The notes beneath the pieces were generated by a model. It was not told the DNA's origin. It ran no database searches and worked only from the letters and a program-made list of their open reading frames with translations. Below, in pieces: positions 23,110 through 34,447 of a stretch of DNA of 64,000 bases; the stretch's first letter is position 1, and the number at the start of each line of letters is the position of its first letter. The position numbers and the translations under genes were made by a program. Source of the stretch: Muscardinus avellanarius (taxonomy: Eukaryota; Chordata; Mammalia; Rodentia; Gliridae); the NCBI GenBank assembly GCA_963383645.1, contig OY726559.1, positions 119,807,405-119,871,404 of the forward strand, given 5' to 3'.

Positions 23110-24030
23110 ATGGGAAAGAGGAATAACACTGGAGTAATGAATGTGCACAACCCCACAACATCAGAACCTGATAAAACAGAAAATCAGAGATTTCTAGAAG
23201 ATCAAATCAGGAAAATAACTGTAGAAATAATAGAGGTGCTTCGAAAAGAACTCAGAGAGAGCCAAAAAGAGATAAAGGATGCAATTAATGAAGTAAAGGC
23301 CTCAATTCAAAGCACAAACAACCAATTAGACCACATGGGGAACAGAATCTCGCTCTTAGAAGATGAGCAATCCAAAAATGAATGCATAGTTTCTAATCTA
23401 GAAAAAAATATCCAACAGCAGGAATCTGACATTGAAGAAATATGGGCCCATCTTAAGAAGAGAGCTAACCTAAGAATAATTGGAATAGAGGAGGGAAAAG
23501 AAAGTGATACCAAAGGGATCAACAATCTCTTCAAGGAAGTAATAGCAGAAAATTTTCCAAATATAGAGCAAGAGGTTGATACACAGATCCAGGAAACTTA
23601 TAGAACTCCCTTTAGACAGGATCGGAGAAGAGGATCCCCACGCCATATAATTGTCAAAATGACCAATGTGGAAGCCAAGCAGAGAGTCTTAAAGGCAACA
23701 AAAACAAAGGGCCAACTGACATTCAGAGGCAAACCAATTAGAATCACTCCAGACTTCCCAAACCAAGTCATGAGAGCCAGAAGGGCTTGGAGTAACATAT
23801 TCCAAACTCTGAAAGAAAACAACTTCCAGCCAAAAATTTCCTATCCAGCAAAACTTTCTATCAAATTAGATGGAGAAATAAGAAGCTTCCATGACAAACA
23901 GAAACTGAAGGAATTTATGTCTTCAAAACCAGCGCTAGAGAAAATACTCAAAGAGACTAACTACAAAGAAGAAATAGGTAACACTCACCAGAACCAGAGA
24001 AACAAGACTTTCCATCCAACAGACAACTAA
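23110..24030 (+). CDS. L1/HAL1 ORF1 protein, open
   Basis: A 306-aa ORF1p-type RNA-binding chaperone. The N-terminal part (about residues 28-130) is a heptad-rich coiled coil. It is followed by the RRM-like domain with NLRIIGIEEG and by the C-terminal domain with PIRITPDF. The ATG at 23110 is chosen because the frame upstream opens only with a GTG. In L1 biology this protein forms trimers and coats its own RNA. There are no internal stops, unlike all other ORF1 copies in this window. Whether it is expressed cannot be told. Confidence 0.8.
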   Translation: MGKRNNTGVMNVHNPTTSEPDKTENQRFLEDQIRKITVEIIEVLRKELRESQKEIKDAINEVKASIQSTNNQLDHMGNRISLLEDEQSKNECIVSNLEKNIQQQESDIEEIWAHLKKRANLRIIGIEEGKESDTKGINNLFKEVIAENFPNIEQEVDTQIQETYRTPFRQDRRRGSPRHIIVKMTNVEAKQRVLKATKTKGQLTFRGKPIRITPDFPNQVMRARRAWSNIFQTLKENNFQPKISYPAKLSIKLDGEIRSFHDKQKLKEFMSSKPALEKILKETNYKEEIGNTHQNQRNKTFHPTDN

Positions 24031-24249
24031 GATTGGTTATCTGTGGAGATTCATTATTTATGTTAGTCTTTTACCTATCTCTAAGTTGTATTGTTTGCCT
24101 TTATTGTTGTTAATTTCTAGGATTTCTAGTTGGAATATTAATATACCTTCAGATATAGCATTTGGAAATATTATATCCAATTCTATTAGTAACTTTTAAC
24201 TCTGTTTACATTGTCTTTGGATATACAATATTTTCTTTTATTTTTTAGG

Positions 24250-24760
24250 GAGTTTGTATATTCTTCTGTTGCCTGTGCCATTGAAATCATATCCAAGAAA
24301 TCACTGCCAATTTCAATGTTGTGAGGTTTTATGACCCAGATTTTCTCCTAAAAGGTTATAGTCTTAAGATTTATATTTAGGTCTTTTATCTATTTTGAGT
24401 TAATACTTGTATATGGGATTAGGTAAAGGTCCAATTTTATTCTTTTCCATGTAATTATTATTTTTCAACAGTATTTAGTTAAAAGATTATTATTTCCACC
24501 ACCAAATGTTCGTGGAAACCTTGTCAAAAATAACTTGACAATATAGGGAAGAATTTAGCTCTAGGCTTGTATTTAACTCCAATGGTCTATATATCTGCCT
24601 TTAGAACAGTACTACACTGTTTCAATTATTGTAGCTTTATATGGTTTGAAATCAGAAAATATATATCTGCTAGCTTTGTTCTTTTTCAAGATCGTTTTGG
24701 GTATCTAGAATTCATATTCCATATTAGGATAGATTTTTTTCTGAAAAATAAATATATAAA
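24250..24760 (-). mobile_element. Antisense L1 ORF2-like segment inside the composite
   Basis: Reads as the minus strand of an old L1 ORF2 3' part ('ttgcctgtgccattgaaatc', as in other mammalian L1s). It is opposite to the ORF1 upstream and the 3'UTR downstream. Confidence 0.6.
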
Positions 24761-25095
24761 TATATGATAGTTTCACCTAAAAAAACAGAAAAAATATGCT
24801 CTAGTAAGAAAGAAAGCAAAAAGAAATATTGAAATGCTATCTTTAAATCATCAAACGCTTGGTATCAGACAAATGAAACTGTTATGTGAGATTATCATTT
24901 TTAATTTTGGATAAATTGCTATAATACTAGATGTCAACCACTAAGCCAAGCATGGGAAGGAGGGATGGGGAGAGAATGGGGTGGGGATCGGGTGGGGGCT
25001 GACTGGGCGATGTGTGCATGTATGTCTACAAAAGTTTGTATCCCACTATGATGTATGAATACAGTGCACCAATAAAATAAAATTTAAAAAAAAAG

Positions 25096-25229
25096 AGACC
25101 CTGTTTCCAAACATTAAAAAAAAAGCATAAAATAGGTCTGGGAGTGTAGCCTGGAGGTAAAAGGGCTTCCAGGAACCCCAAGTACCACACACACATACAC
25201 ACACACAAAATCTCCAGTACAAAAAAAAA
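25096..25229 (+). mobile_element. SINE 3' part fused to L1-type 3' end
   Basis: Begins in the SINE middle ('agagaccctgtttccaaa') directly after an L1-type A-run and continues through the ID-like half ('cttccaggaacccc'), a (CA)n run and an A-run, up to the target-site duplication at 25230. Confidence 0.8.
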
Positions 25230-25306
25230 AAAATATTTGTCAAAGCCCTAAAAACCTGTCATTAAGTGAGTTGTAATGATAAATTTTACTTTCTGTCCTA
25301 CATTAG

Positions 25307-25521
25307 GGAATTTCATTTTCTAATTGGTGTGCTGGCACGAGATTTGACTCAGTTAAAGCAGAAGTTGCAGGAAGAGAGAGATGCCTCCTTCTTGGTGAAG
25401 CAGCTTCTCAAGGATCTCCTAACCCAGGATTAGCATGACAGCTTCCAGTGACAGGACTACAAAGATAAACTTGAGGAGGGGCGCAGGCTGGCAGAATGCC
25501 TCACTTATAAGCTTAGCCCAA
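25307..25521 (+). pseudogene. NBPF-like exon, copy 2 (broken)
   Basis: Acceptor 'cctacattag' is kept. The product resembles copy 1 (DLTQLKQKLQEERDAS, then KDLLTQD) but has in-frame stops right after LLTQD and further on, and the donor GT has become AA. A clear pseudo-exon. Confidence 0.65.
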
Positions 25522-26395
25522 AATAAATGGTAGAAGCAGGCAAGAAGAATCCTATTTAGTTCCCAATTTTATAAAGATTATTGAGACAGGTGTTTTTATC
25601 TTTTCCTGGAGACAAGCCATGTTGATGTGAGAGCCATGGATAGATATAGAATCTTGGAGCCTGAGAACCAATATTGTGGCAGAAAGGAGGTAGGGCTGGA
25701 GAAGCCTGAAGTAGATGTAGTTCTCCAGTGTCTGTTGACTGTGATTACAGAAAAGTCATGTTCCATTTGCCAGTTGAATACAGAAAATGCCATTAAGGAC
25801 ATGCATCCAATGGGGGCCACATTTCTTCATAGATCAGAGTGGCATGGCACACTATCTCTTTTTTTTCACTTTATGTAATGGCTTTGGGTGGTCATTCGAT
25901 CGCTGGGTTATGCATTCTTCTCCCAGACTACTTAAAAAAAAAACTTGTAGATGTCCTTTGATTGCAATGCTTAAGTCAGTTTTAATGGCAAGCACACAGA
26001 AAGAAGAGGGAAGACATAGAGAACAACATCATGCCTCTGAGGAGAATGCAATGGAGGGAAGTGCTGATGACCCTGGACCCTGGGATCTTCAATAGGGTTT
26101 GTTCTATGGAGTTGTCCTTATATGGGTTGCTAAGTTCCCAGGCCCATATCCCATACTTTGTCACCATCTACGTGTGAAGAGGATGTGTTTTTTTCAGCTC
26201 TTCAACTCTTTGTCCTGACATATTCTGCTTGTTTTCTTTTTCTCCTCTTTTGGAAATCAAAGTAATCCTTCCTGCTTAAACAATACAAATCAGTCTTCTT
26301 GAAATGTTCTATGTGGCGCATCATGTCCACTCAGGTCCTTAGTCATGTGCTCAGTTTCCTTCTCACAAGCATCCCCATCATTACCACCACATCAG
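25522..26395. other. No gene recognised
   Basis: Unique-looking sequence, probably decayed flank of the NBPF-like segment. Short ORFs here have no family resemblance. Confidence 0.45.
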
Positions 26396-26597
26396 CTTTT
26401 GTGGTATTAGTGATTGAACACAGGGCCATTCTACCTCCAAGTGATACCCAAAGCCATTCATTTTTTATTTTGAGACAGGCACTTACTAAGTTACTGAGAG
26501 TCTCACTAAACAGCCAAGGGTGTATTCGATCTTGCTAACCTACTGTCTCAGTCTTTCAAGTGCTGGGATTTCAGGCATGGACCACCATGCCTAATAG
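26396..26597 (-). mobile_element. Dimeric SINE, antisense, diverged
   Basis: Antisense ID-type module ('gattgaacacagggccattct'-like) and B1-type half ending 'gaccaccatgcctaa'. Confidence 0.75.
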
Positions 26598-26894
26598 AAT
26601 TCACTACTACTCAGATGTTAAAACTGAGCTCTCAATGACTCCAGATCCAGTTTGTGTGGGCCATGTTTATCCTTATTCTGTCACTGTCCATGTCATGTCC
26701 TAGAGCCACTGGTGCTTTTGTCAGGTACTGCCCTCATCTGAAAGAGGAAGAGAAAAGTATTCTCAGAAGGTAGGGCCTTGGAGATAAGCAGCATCCATCT
26801 TGCACATGGAGAGCTTTCTGCAAAGGAGTATCAAGTGTGCATAGTTATTGACAAGCATATAATAACTTGTATTTTTTGCAGTTTTGCCTGTGCA

Positions 26895-26930
<36 letters not shown>

Positions 26931-27125
26931 TGCCCCCACTGCTAGGAAGTGATCCTAGGTGTGTCCTACCTCTGACCTACACACACAGCCTTACTCTTTT
27001 TTAAATAGAGCCACACTACGTAGCTGAGAGCCTTACTAAATTGCTGGGACTGGCTTCACTTCTAGGATCTCTCTGTCACAGCTTACCCAGTACATGGATT
27101 TTAGGCATAGGCCATCACATCTGGT
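26895..27125 (-). mobile_element. SINE, antisense, with (TG)n/(CG)n tail
   Basis: 26895-26929 is (TG)n then (CG)n, continuous with an antisense diverged dimeric SINE ending near 27125. The dinucleotide run occupies the SINE tail position. Confidence 0.65.
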
Positions 27126-27452
27126 GATAACTTGTAGTGTTGAACCATCTTTTCTTCCCTTTGGTCTGTCTTTACTTATGCTTGGCCTCCCACATTTCCA
27201 ACCAAGATTCAAGCCATGAGCACAGTTACTCTCTTCTGATCATCTTCCACAGATGCCCAAGCAAGAGCCCCCTTCAGGCAAGATGGGAGCAGAGGAAGGT
27301 TGAATAATGTTCTTGAATCTCACCACCTTCATGCTGTGATTTCTGGCTGAAGTCTAACATTTCACCTGCTTTTTATGAGATATTTTCTAATTCTTCAAAC
27401 AATTTTAAATTATTCTAAATCATTAATAATAGTAATTTTGGCTGTGAATATC
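27126..27452. other. No gene recognised
   Basis: Low-complexity-poor unique sequence between two SINEs, with no exon-like signal that I trust. Confidence 0.4.
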
Positions 27453-27610
27453 TAAGGTACTGGAAATTGATCAAAAGATGCTCTACCTCTGAGCTATACT
27501 CCAAGACTTTTTATCTTTTGTTTTGAAACAGTATCTTTCTAGATTGCTGAAAATCGTCCTGTGTTGCTATAGCTGTCCATTAAAGTGGAATCTGCACATC
27601 TCAGCCTTTT
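27453..27610 (-). mobile_element. Old SINE, antisense
   Basis: 'ctacctctgagctatactcc' is the antisense ID-type Pol III box region; the B1 half is strongly diverged. Confidence 0.6.
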
Positions 27611-28265
27611 TAAGAATATACTTAGTTCATTGCAGTCTCCCTAAATGGGAAAGTACAGATTGTAAGGACATCCATATTCCCCTTCTGTGATTTAAAACTG
27701 ACATCGCTCATGTTGGGCCTATTTCATTCAGATTCTTATGGTCTTAATACATTACACTTAACACATATACAACCAGATAAGATTTTTCAGTGTGGAGATA
27801 CTAGGTCTTTCTTGAAATTGTGGTCCCTAGGCTCCTCCAGCCATGAAGTTCTAGGATTAGGTGCTTCATGCCCAGCTGAGTGCTTGACTTAGGTGGCTAC
27901 AATCCATGGTGGTTGCCATGACCCATTATTCAGCACTCTGGTGATGTGAATTTGATTCTGCCAAATACAATTCAATTGATTTACCATGAAACTTGTTGTG
28001 TGCCATTGAATGTCTTTTTTCTCATCTTGAAACTGAGGTGCTATCAAATCCCATGAAAGTGGGAAGTTTTAAAGATGTGTAAGTCCCAAATAGAGCCTGG
28101 GTCTGAAGAGCCTTTTGTCTTTGGGGTGGACCCTGCCCTCCCCTCTGAGGGCAGTGGCCACAGCCCAGCATCCAGATGTTCACTGAGGTAGACACCCATG
28201 TCTTTCCACAGAGTGTGATTCCACAGAGTGTGAAACATACTGTAGCTTACTGAGTCTGTGGTTGG

Positions 28266-28328
28266 AGAGAAGTTTCAGCCCAACATGGAGGAGCTGGCAG
28301 AAAAGCAGACCCTAGCTGAGAAGCTCAG
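28266..28328 (+). pseudogene. NBPF-like exon (second type), remnant
   Basis: Codes EKFQPNMEELAEKQTLAEKL up to a GT donor at 28329. It resembles the NBPF6 exon that ends in a MEKLAEK...AEELR pattern and that, in NBPF genes, immediately precedes the exon seen at 20309 and 36708. The 5' boundary is uncertain because no clean acceptor is seen. Resemblance is by eye over about 15 residues. Confidence 0.45.
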
Positions 28329-28384
28329 GTAAATGGGCTCTGCATAGCACACAATTTCTAAGCAAAAGACTAGTTATACACATT

Positions 28385-29560
28385 AAAAACCATATCGAGA
28401 GTTGTACACCACAACCAAGTGGGTGTCATCCCAGAAAAGCCAGACTTGTTCAACATATTCAAATCAGTACATATTAAGCACATAAATAGAACTGAGAACA
28501 AAAGCCACATGGTTATAGCAATTGATGCTGAAAAAAACATTTGACAAAATTCAACACCCATTCATGTTAAAAGCAATGAAGAAAATTGTAATAGAAGCAA
28601 CATATTTCAACATCATTAAGGCAATATAAAATAAACCCAAAGCCTACATCATATTGAATGGGGGAAAAGTGCAAGAATTTCCTCTAAAATCAGGAATAAA
28701 ACAAGGATGCCCAGTATCTCCTTTACTTTATAGTCCTCTAAACTTTTGCCAAGCAGTAAGACAAGAGAACGATATCAAAGAAATTCAAATAGGAAGAGAA
28801 GAATTAAAATTATCTTTGTTTGCAGATGACACGATCCTTTATAAGACCCAAAGAACTCAACCAAAAGAGTACTAGAGCTGATTAACCAGTTCAGCAAAGT
28901 TGCAGGATACAAAATCAACCTAAAGACATCAGTTGCTTTTCTTTTTGCTAACAATGAATCCACAATGAAAGAGATAAAGAAAAATATTCCATTCATAATA
29001 ACCTCAAAACCAACACCTAGGAATAAACCTAAACAAAGCCATAAGAGACCTCTATAATGAAAACTATAAAACATTATAGAAAGAAATTGAAGAAGACCTT
29101 GGAAGGTGGAAAGCTCTCCCTTGTTCCTGGATAGGTAGAATAAATATCATCAGCCGGGAATGGTGGCGCACGCTTGTAATCCCCGCGCTTGGGAGGCAGA
29201 GACAGGAGGATCGCGCAGGTTCGAAGCCAGCTGCGTGCGCTGGCTTAGGAGACCCTGTTTCCAAATAAAAATGTAAAAATAGGTCTGGGAGTGTAGCCCG
29301 GAGGTAGAAGGGCTTCCAGGAACCCCAGTACCACCAAAAAAAAAAGAATAAATTTCATCAAAATGGCAATTTTGTAAGTCAAAAGTGACTTACAGACTGA
29401 ATGCAAAATACTAAAAACAGTCTTCCTAGACCTAGAACAGCCAGTCATGAATTTTATATGTAGAAAGAAAAGACCCAGAATAGCCAAAGCAATTCTCAGC
29501 AAAAAGATCCATGCAGGAGGCATTAAGACATCATTTGATTCAAATATTGCCATAGTATCA
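28385..29560 (+). mobile_element. L1 ORF2 middle part, sense
   Basis: Reverse transcriptase region in the plus direction, with a 73-aa frame at 28654-28875 containing [13 protein letters not shown] and FADDTILY. Truncated at both ends, with many frame breaks, and interrupted by the SINE at 29153-29344. Confidence 0.85.
29153..29344 (+). mobile_element. Young dimeric SINE inside L1
   Basis: Near-consensus dimer ('gccgggaatggtggcgcacg' to 'ccccagtaccacc'). A 16-bp target-site duplication, agaataaatatcatca at 29137-29152 and the one-mismatch copy at 29345-29360, sets both ends. Confidence 0.92.
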
Positions 29561-29924
29561 TTTAAACTGTTTCCTCCCTCAATCCTACTTTTCTACTTTT
29601 GTCAAATTTCTTCCTCCTCACCGACAATTTCCTTCCATTCTGAGTTTTCAGTAATTTTCCTCTTTGCCATTACCATCTTAGAAACTGTACTGGAATGCTT
29701 TTTGGAGGGCTCTCTTTGATTGTCCTCACAGAACTCTCTGTGAAAGCCCTTAGTGTCTATTGTGCAACTCTGCAGACTTAACTACTGTGCTCCTCTCAGA
29801 GAATCCATGATCTGAATTCAAGATAAGTCCAAGGAGCTGTTCTCATTAAGGCAGAACTAAGACAAGGAAGAAATGCATCATTTCTACTCAGTCTGCATAC
29901 TGAGTCTAACTGGTTTTCTGTTGA
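29561..29924. other. No gene recognised
   Basis: Unique-looking sequence; nothing supported. Confidence 0.4.
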
Positions 29925-30112
29925 TTGATTTATTGACTAGGGCTTGCAACTAGGGGCATTCTATCTCCATGCTATATCCACAGTTTTTAACATTACTGCT
30001 TTGAAACCATGTATCTATAAAGTTATTGAGTCTGGCCTCCAATGTGAAATCCTCCTGTCTCAGCCTCCCAAGTACTGAGATTACAGGCATGTGCCATGAT
30101 ACCTGGTTACCA
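29925..30112 (-). mobile_element. Old dimeric SINE, antisense
   Basis: 'ggcattctatctccatgcta' (antisense ID part), then 'cctcctgtctcagcctccca' (antisense B1 part). Confidence 0.7.
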
Positions 30113-30589
30113 TCTTTTGAATCTCACAGAATTTACCTTTCCTCTCTTGTATGGATGCATTGAGGATAAGATACATTTGTGGTTTCTGTATGATTGGTCT
30201 CAGTTTGCTGGCAGGGATTCCATAGCAAAGAATCTAATCAGACCTCACATCCCAGATTGTATTTTGTGACAATATAAAGTCTTAGAATACACAAGATCTT
30301 TTGACTACAATTTCTCTGTATCTTTGACCAGATACTGTACTGTACACAATCTCCTATAACTTGACACGAAACAGATGTGTTCTGCACTTGTGCTTATAGG
30401 CAGTTTCCTGTGTTTTCTAGAACACATAGGCCTTGAACAGGACCATAGAGGAATATTACGTGCTATTTTTCTTGGCTAATTTTGTTGTTTATTTCACCAA
30501 GGGTGAGCAAAGAGGAACAGGAGGACAGAATAATAGGAACACAGCAGTAATTTTTAGTGGGTGCTCACAAGACTTCCTTGAGTGACTCT

Positions 30590-30672
30590 GAGCTGACTGA
30601 CATACAGCAGTCTCCCTGCACTACTGCTAAATTATTGGAAGAGCATGAGGCCACCTCTTCTTTAGAAGCTGC
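30590..30672 (+). other. Exon-like open stretch, unidentified
   Basis: An open stretch coding SLSDSELTDIQQSPCTTAKL followed by LEEHEATSSLEAAR, lying among the NBPF-like exons. The acidic, LEE-rich composition would suit an NBPF/PDE4DIP-type exon, but splice sites are not clear. Confidence 0.2.
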
Positions 30673-30721
30673 TCGTGAGTACTGCATGGGGGGATAAAAA
30701 ACAAATATAACAAAATCGCAT

Positions 30722-30935
30722 AGCAGGACATGGTGACCCATGCCAGTAATCCCAGTTCTTGGGAAGCAATGACAAGAGGATCACAGATTCAAGGCCAAAC
30801 TCATCAATTTAGTGAGAACTTCAGCAATGTAGTGAGACCTCATTTCAAAAATAAATAAATAAATAAATAAATAAAATTTGGCTGAGGCTGTAGCTTAGAT
30901 GTAGAATGCCTCTAGGATAACAAAGAAGTGTAAAA
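30722..30935 (+). mobile_element. Old dimeric SINE, sense
   Basis: B1-type half ('gcaggacatggtgaccca'), an (AAAT)n linker and a diverged ID-type half ('gctgaggctgtagcttaga'). Confidence 0.7.
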
Positions 30936-31993
30936 GCTACAAAAAACAGAAATTCAGTCACACTCATAGCAGCCAGGACTCCGCATATCAAATGGCTTGT
31001 TCAGTGTTTTAAAAGACTCGGTGCCACCACTACTGCAGGCTCCCAGCAAAGATCTGCATGAGCTTATTTTCTTAACATAGAACAGCTAATCTCTCCTGAA
31101 ATATCCTTTCTGATATTTTATTTCTAAGTAGTGAGTGTATTTTGAGAGTTAGATGCTGTCCAAATGGGGTGAAACTCTTGACTACATCATTGGAGACACC
31201 ATTGCCCTGATTCCTAAACTCCAGCCACTGCTTCTCTTCCTAGTTGTCTTGTACAAGTGGTAAGGTGTCATGTATCTACCAGGATACTAACAGCTCTCAG
31301 AAGTGCCTACAATTATTCCTGAAGTCGTTGCATGGACTGTGGACCTTTCCACCTCCTTGCTTCGAAAGGATCTTGTTCTCTTTGAAACTTGACAGGTTTT
31401 CCTCTTTTAGCATTTATAGATTCCATCCATTGATTCAGTTAGCCAAGAGTATATAATCTCAACTCTATCAAGAACTAGATTATTTGATGAAGGCCTAAGT
31501 CTTAAAGAAACTTTTGTAGAAAGCCACTTTTCACAGATTTTCAGGTGGCTGGAATAATGAACTGATTGCCAGATTTAGGACAAAGAGTATGGTGATTTTA
31601 ATTGAATAGTATGGGATTATTTATCCAGTGAGAATTTCTTGAGTATTTTCTCTCATATTACCAATCTCACTATCAACACAACCTCAAGATTTTTTTTAAC
31701 TCAAGACTTTCTAGAGTATGCCTCTTACAACATTAATCTCACAGAAATTATCCATTATTGAGAAGGAGCTTAAGAGGTAGTGATGTCAAACTTAATCTTG
31801 GTTTAGTGAAAAGCCAACAGATGTCCTGTGAAAGAAAATGAGCCAAAACAAAAGGGGAATGTAGCAAAACTAATACTGATAAAGAACAGAAATAACTAAA
31901 AGCACCAATCATTGATTCTGTGTGTTCTACATTGCTTTGTTTTGTATACTTGAGAAATAATTTTTGAACTATTCACAGACAAATATCATGGCA

Positions 31994-31994
<1 letters not shown>
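30936..31994. other. No gene recognised
   Basis: Unique-looking, AT-rich; nothing supported on either strand. Confidence 0.4.
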
Positions 31995-32041
<47 letters not shown>

Positions 32042-32230
32042 GATACAGGGATGAAACCCAAGGACATTTTGCCTCTGAACTTAACCACCAGCACTGTTTA
32101 TTTTTCATTTAAAACTGGGTTTCAAATACTTGCTGAGAGTAACTTCCTGAGGCTGGCCTCAAATCTGATCCTCTTGTCTCCACTGCTCATGTACTGCACT
32201 TAGAGGTATGAGCTAATATTCTAGGCCTTG
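31995..32230 (-). mobile_element. Old SINE, antisense, with (TG)n tail
   Basis: (TG)n at 31995-32039 is continuous with an antisense dimeric SINE ('gatgaaacccaaggacattt'). Confidence 0.65.
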
Positions 32231-32235
32231 CGACA

Positions 32236-32480
32236 ATTTTATTTATTTATTTATTTTATTGTTTCATTGTTGGTATATATCTCAATGAGGTACAAGATGG
32301 CAGAGGCTTACATGCACACATCATTTCTTTAGTCCTTCCTCAATTCCCAACCCATTTTCTCCCCCCTCCCCTCATTCTCACGATTGGCTTAATGATTGCC
32401 TTTGATAGGTGTGGGAATGTACATCATGTGTATTAGGAAATTTTCATCATGACTCTTTTAAAGTGGTTAAGATTTACATG
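32236..32480 (-). mobile_element. L1 3'-end fragment, antisense
   Basis: A (TTTA)n run, then 'attgttggtatatatctcaa' and a pyrimidine-rich segment with 'ttcccaacccattttctccc'. Related blocks lie at 42303-42545 and 55085-55310, and in sense at about 24960-25090 within the HAL1-like composite. The complement of the AATAAA end marks it as the 3'UTR of the local L1 lineage. Confidence 0.6.
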
Positions 32481-33076
32481 TTTCAGTCCTGTGAAAGCTT
32501 AGATCTGTTTTCATGTTAAGGGTATGTTGAGATAACTTGTGGCCAAGCCTGAAGAAAAGATAAGTTGTTGAGGAACGGTTTCTGCTGTTGACTCTGTGCC
32601 TACAGAAAAATGAAAGAGGAGAAATATGCTTAGTTTTTTTTTGGAAAAGCAAAGTTGGAGGTATAGGCGTAAAGATCCATGAAGTGGAATGTGGATGAGT
32701 AAGAGGTCTTCATCATGCTGACCTCCCCTACAGACCAGGGTCTTGTATATCTAACTGGCTGGATGACTGGAAGGCAGGGGCTCCTGACATTCCATGACAT
32801 TGCCACTTTCTAAGTCTGTTACTGCCCCAGCATAGTTAGCTGACACACAGCCCTGTCTGCCTCACGCTTGCTGTAGTCTGAGCTGTAGCAGAGCCCTGGG
32901 CTCTCAGCTCCAACATTTTGACTATTGTTTCGTGGGTTAAGAACTCTAGTTCCATGGGAGTGTTGATGAGCATTTTTGGAACAGTAAGTAAACTACTGTC
33001 ATTCCTTAGTCACAATGAAACTGAATTGATTTTGTAAGTTTTTAACTCCTCTGGTGTTTGGTTTTATTCCCCACAG
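32481..33076. other. Probable decayed NBPF-like intron/flank
   Basis: No gene of its own recognised; ends with a pyrimidine-rich acceptor ('tttattccccacag') at 33076. Confidence 0.4.
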
Positions 33077-33256
33077 TTTCCAGCGCTACTTCTTCATCAA
33101 GTATATCCATGGCAGAATCTGTGAGCACTTTTCCTGAACCAAAGTCACAAAAAATGACCTATTAGTAGACCAGTTTTTCTATGAATTTATAGGGAATATG
33201 AAGATGTTTCAACATATCAAAGAAAAGCTTCGTATATTGGAAGCTTCGTATATTGG
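33077..33256 (+). pseudogene. NBPF-like first-coding-exon remnant
   Basis: After the acceptor at 33076 the frame reads SSATSSSSISMAESVSTF before stopping at TAG near 33161. In NBPF proteins a motif of the TSSATxxSM type precedes the same exon's initiator-like Met. A 16-bp tandem duplication, aagcttcgtatattgg, at 33225-33240 and 33241-33256 falls at the end. Similarity is short, so the assignment is tentative. Confidence 0.35.
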
Positions 33257-33665
33257 AAGTCTCCTCTCTTTTTAGTGAGCCCCAAAGTTACAGTAAGTAG
33301 TATAGGGTTACCATCAGCAAAGTAACAGGTGATGATTTTTTTTGTTTCGTTTTTGGGAGCAATAAGATGAGTCTTTCTTCCTTTCACCAAAATAAATTTT
33401 ATCCTTACCAATAATATTCAATAAAGTAGAAGTTGGGAAATATACCTATGGCAAAGAGAATAAAACTCCCATTGTTTCCTGGCTTGCATCCATAGACTTT
33501 CTGCTCAATCCTTCGGGTGGGTAGAGGCCTCTCTACAGGCAGGCCCTCAAGAAATACTAGTATAAATCACAGTTTATGATATCCAGGACTTGGCAGGCTG
33601 AGGCAGAGGGATCTCATCTTTGATGCCACTGTGAACAAGTTTGTTTATTTTTATCAAAAATAAAA

Positions 33666-33723
33666 TTGCCCTGTAGTGGAGGTAAGAGGGAGAAAGTCCT
33701 AGGGTTCATTCATCACCACCACA

Positions 33724-33758
<35 letters not shown>

Positions 33759-33881
33759 ATGCAAAGGATCAGCTCTGAGGAGCGTCAGTTGGCACACAGT
33801 TTTTCCTCACTACCTCTTACCCTGGGCCTCATTGACACATGTGGTGTGGAAGCAATGAAGGCCAGGGTGAAGAGAGAGAAG
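33666..33881 (+). pseudogene. NBPF-like locus, repeat unit 3, exon-like block
   Basis: 33723-33755 is a (CA)n tract. From about 33780 the sequence matches 18990-19111, including the ATG at 33854, the codons MKARVKREK and the GT donor at 33882. Confidence 0.4.
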
Positions 33882-34035
33882 GTATCATGGACAACTCTGA
33901 CAGCTTTCCCAAATGGGTACATCATTTTTCAAATTAATGTTTTGTCATGGTACAATACATGTCTTCCAAATGTCTTGTCCAATATCTTATCTTAACAGAG
34001 TTCTGTGAGCTTTGGGAGTTGTTCAAGAAGGATGT

Positions 34036-34280
34036 TACCTTGCTTGTATTTCTTTTTGTGTGTGTGTGGATCTGGTGATGGAACCCAGGGACATTTGACC
34101 TCCAAGCTCCACCCCCTGCCCTATTTTTTATTCTTTATTTTGAGACCGTGTCTCACTGAGTTGCAGAGGGCCTCAATTAGTAGCTGAAGCTGTCCGCGAA
34201 CTGCAATCCTCCAGGTCTCAGCCTCCCAAATGCTGGGATTACAAGCGTGCACCTCCACACCCGGCTACCTTGCTTGTATT
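34036..34280 (-). mobile_element. Dimeric SINE, antisense, with target-site duplication
   Basis: SINE body 34051-34265 flanked by the perfect 15-bp repeat taccttgcttgtatt (34036-34050 and 34266-34280). The (TG) run at 34055-34067 is its tail. Confidence 0.92.
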
Positions 34281-34374
34281 GCTGGAGATGGTACCATGGT
34301 TCCTGGGCTCTGAGCTTCATCTTCTTTTCTCCTCTTTGGCATGTCCTCATTATGCAGTCTTTTAATTACCTGAA

Positions 34375-34375
<1 letters not shown>

Positions 34376-34444
<69 letters not shown>
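34376..34444. repeat. (CA)n microsatellite
   Basis: About 69 bp of CA with two single-base interruptions. Confidence 0.95.

Positions 34445-34447
<3 letters not shown>

Larger units (their letters stand above)
22314..25229 (+). mobile_element. HAL1-like (ORF1-only) L1-derived composite retrotransposon
   Basis: Perfect 13-bp target-site duplication aaaatatttgtca at 22301-22313 and 25230-25242. In order: a GC-rich 5'UTR with an ETS-type site (acttccggg) and YY1-type site (aagatggc, 22327-22334) at its very start; an open ORF1 (23110-24030); 24031-24200 unrecognised; an antisense L1 ORF2-like piece (about 24250-24760); an L1-type 3'UTR ending 'caccaataaaataaaattt' plus A-run (about 24890-25095); then the 3' part of a SINE (25096-25190), a (CA)n run and a final A-run. 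Since all of this lies inside one duplication, it probably moved as one RNA. ORF2 in sense is absent, as in half-L1 (HAL1) elements. Confidence 0.75.
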
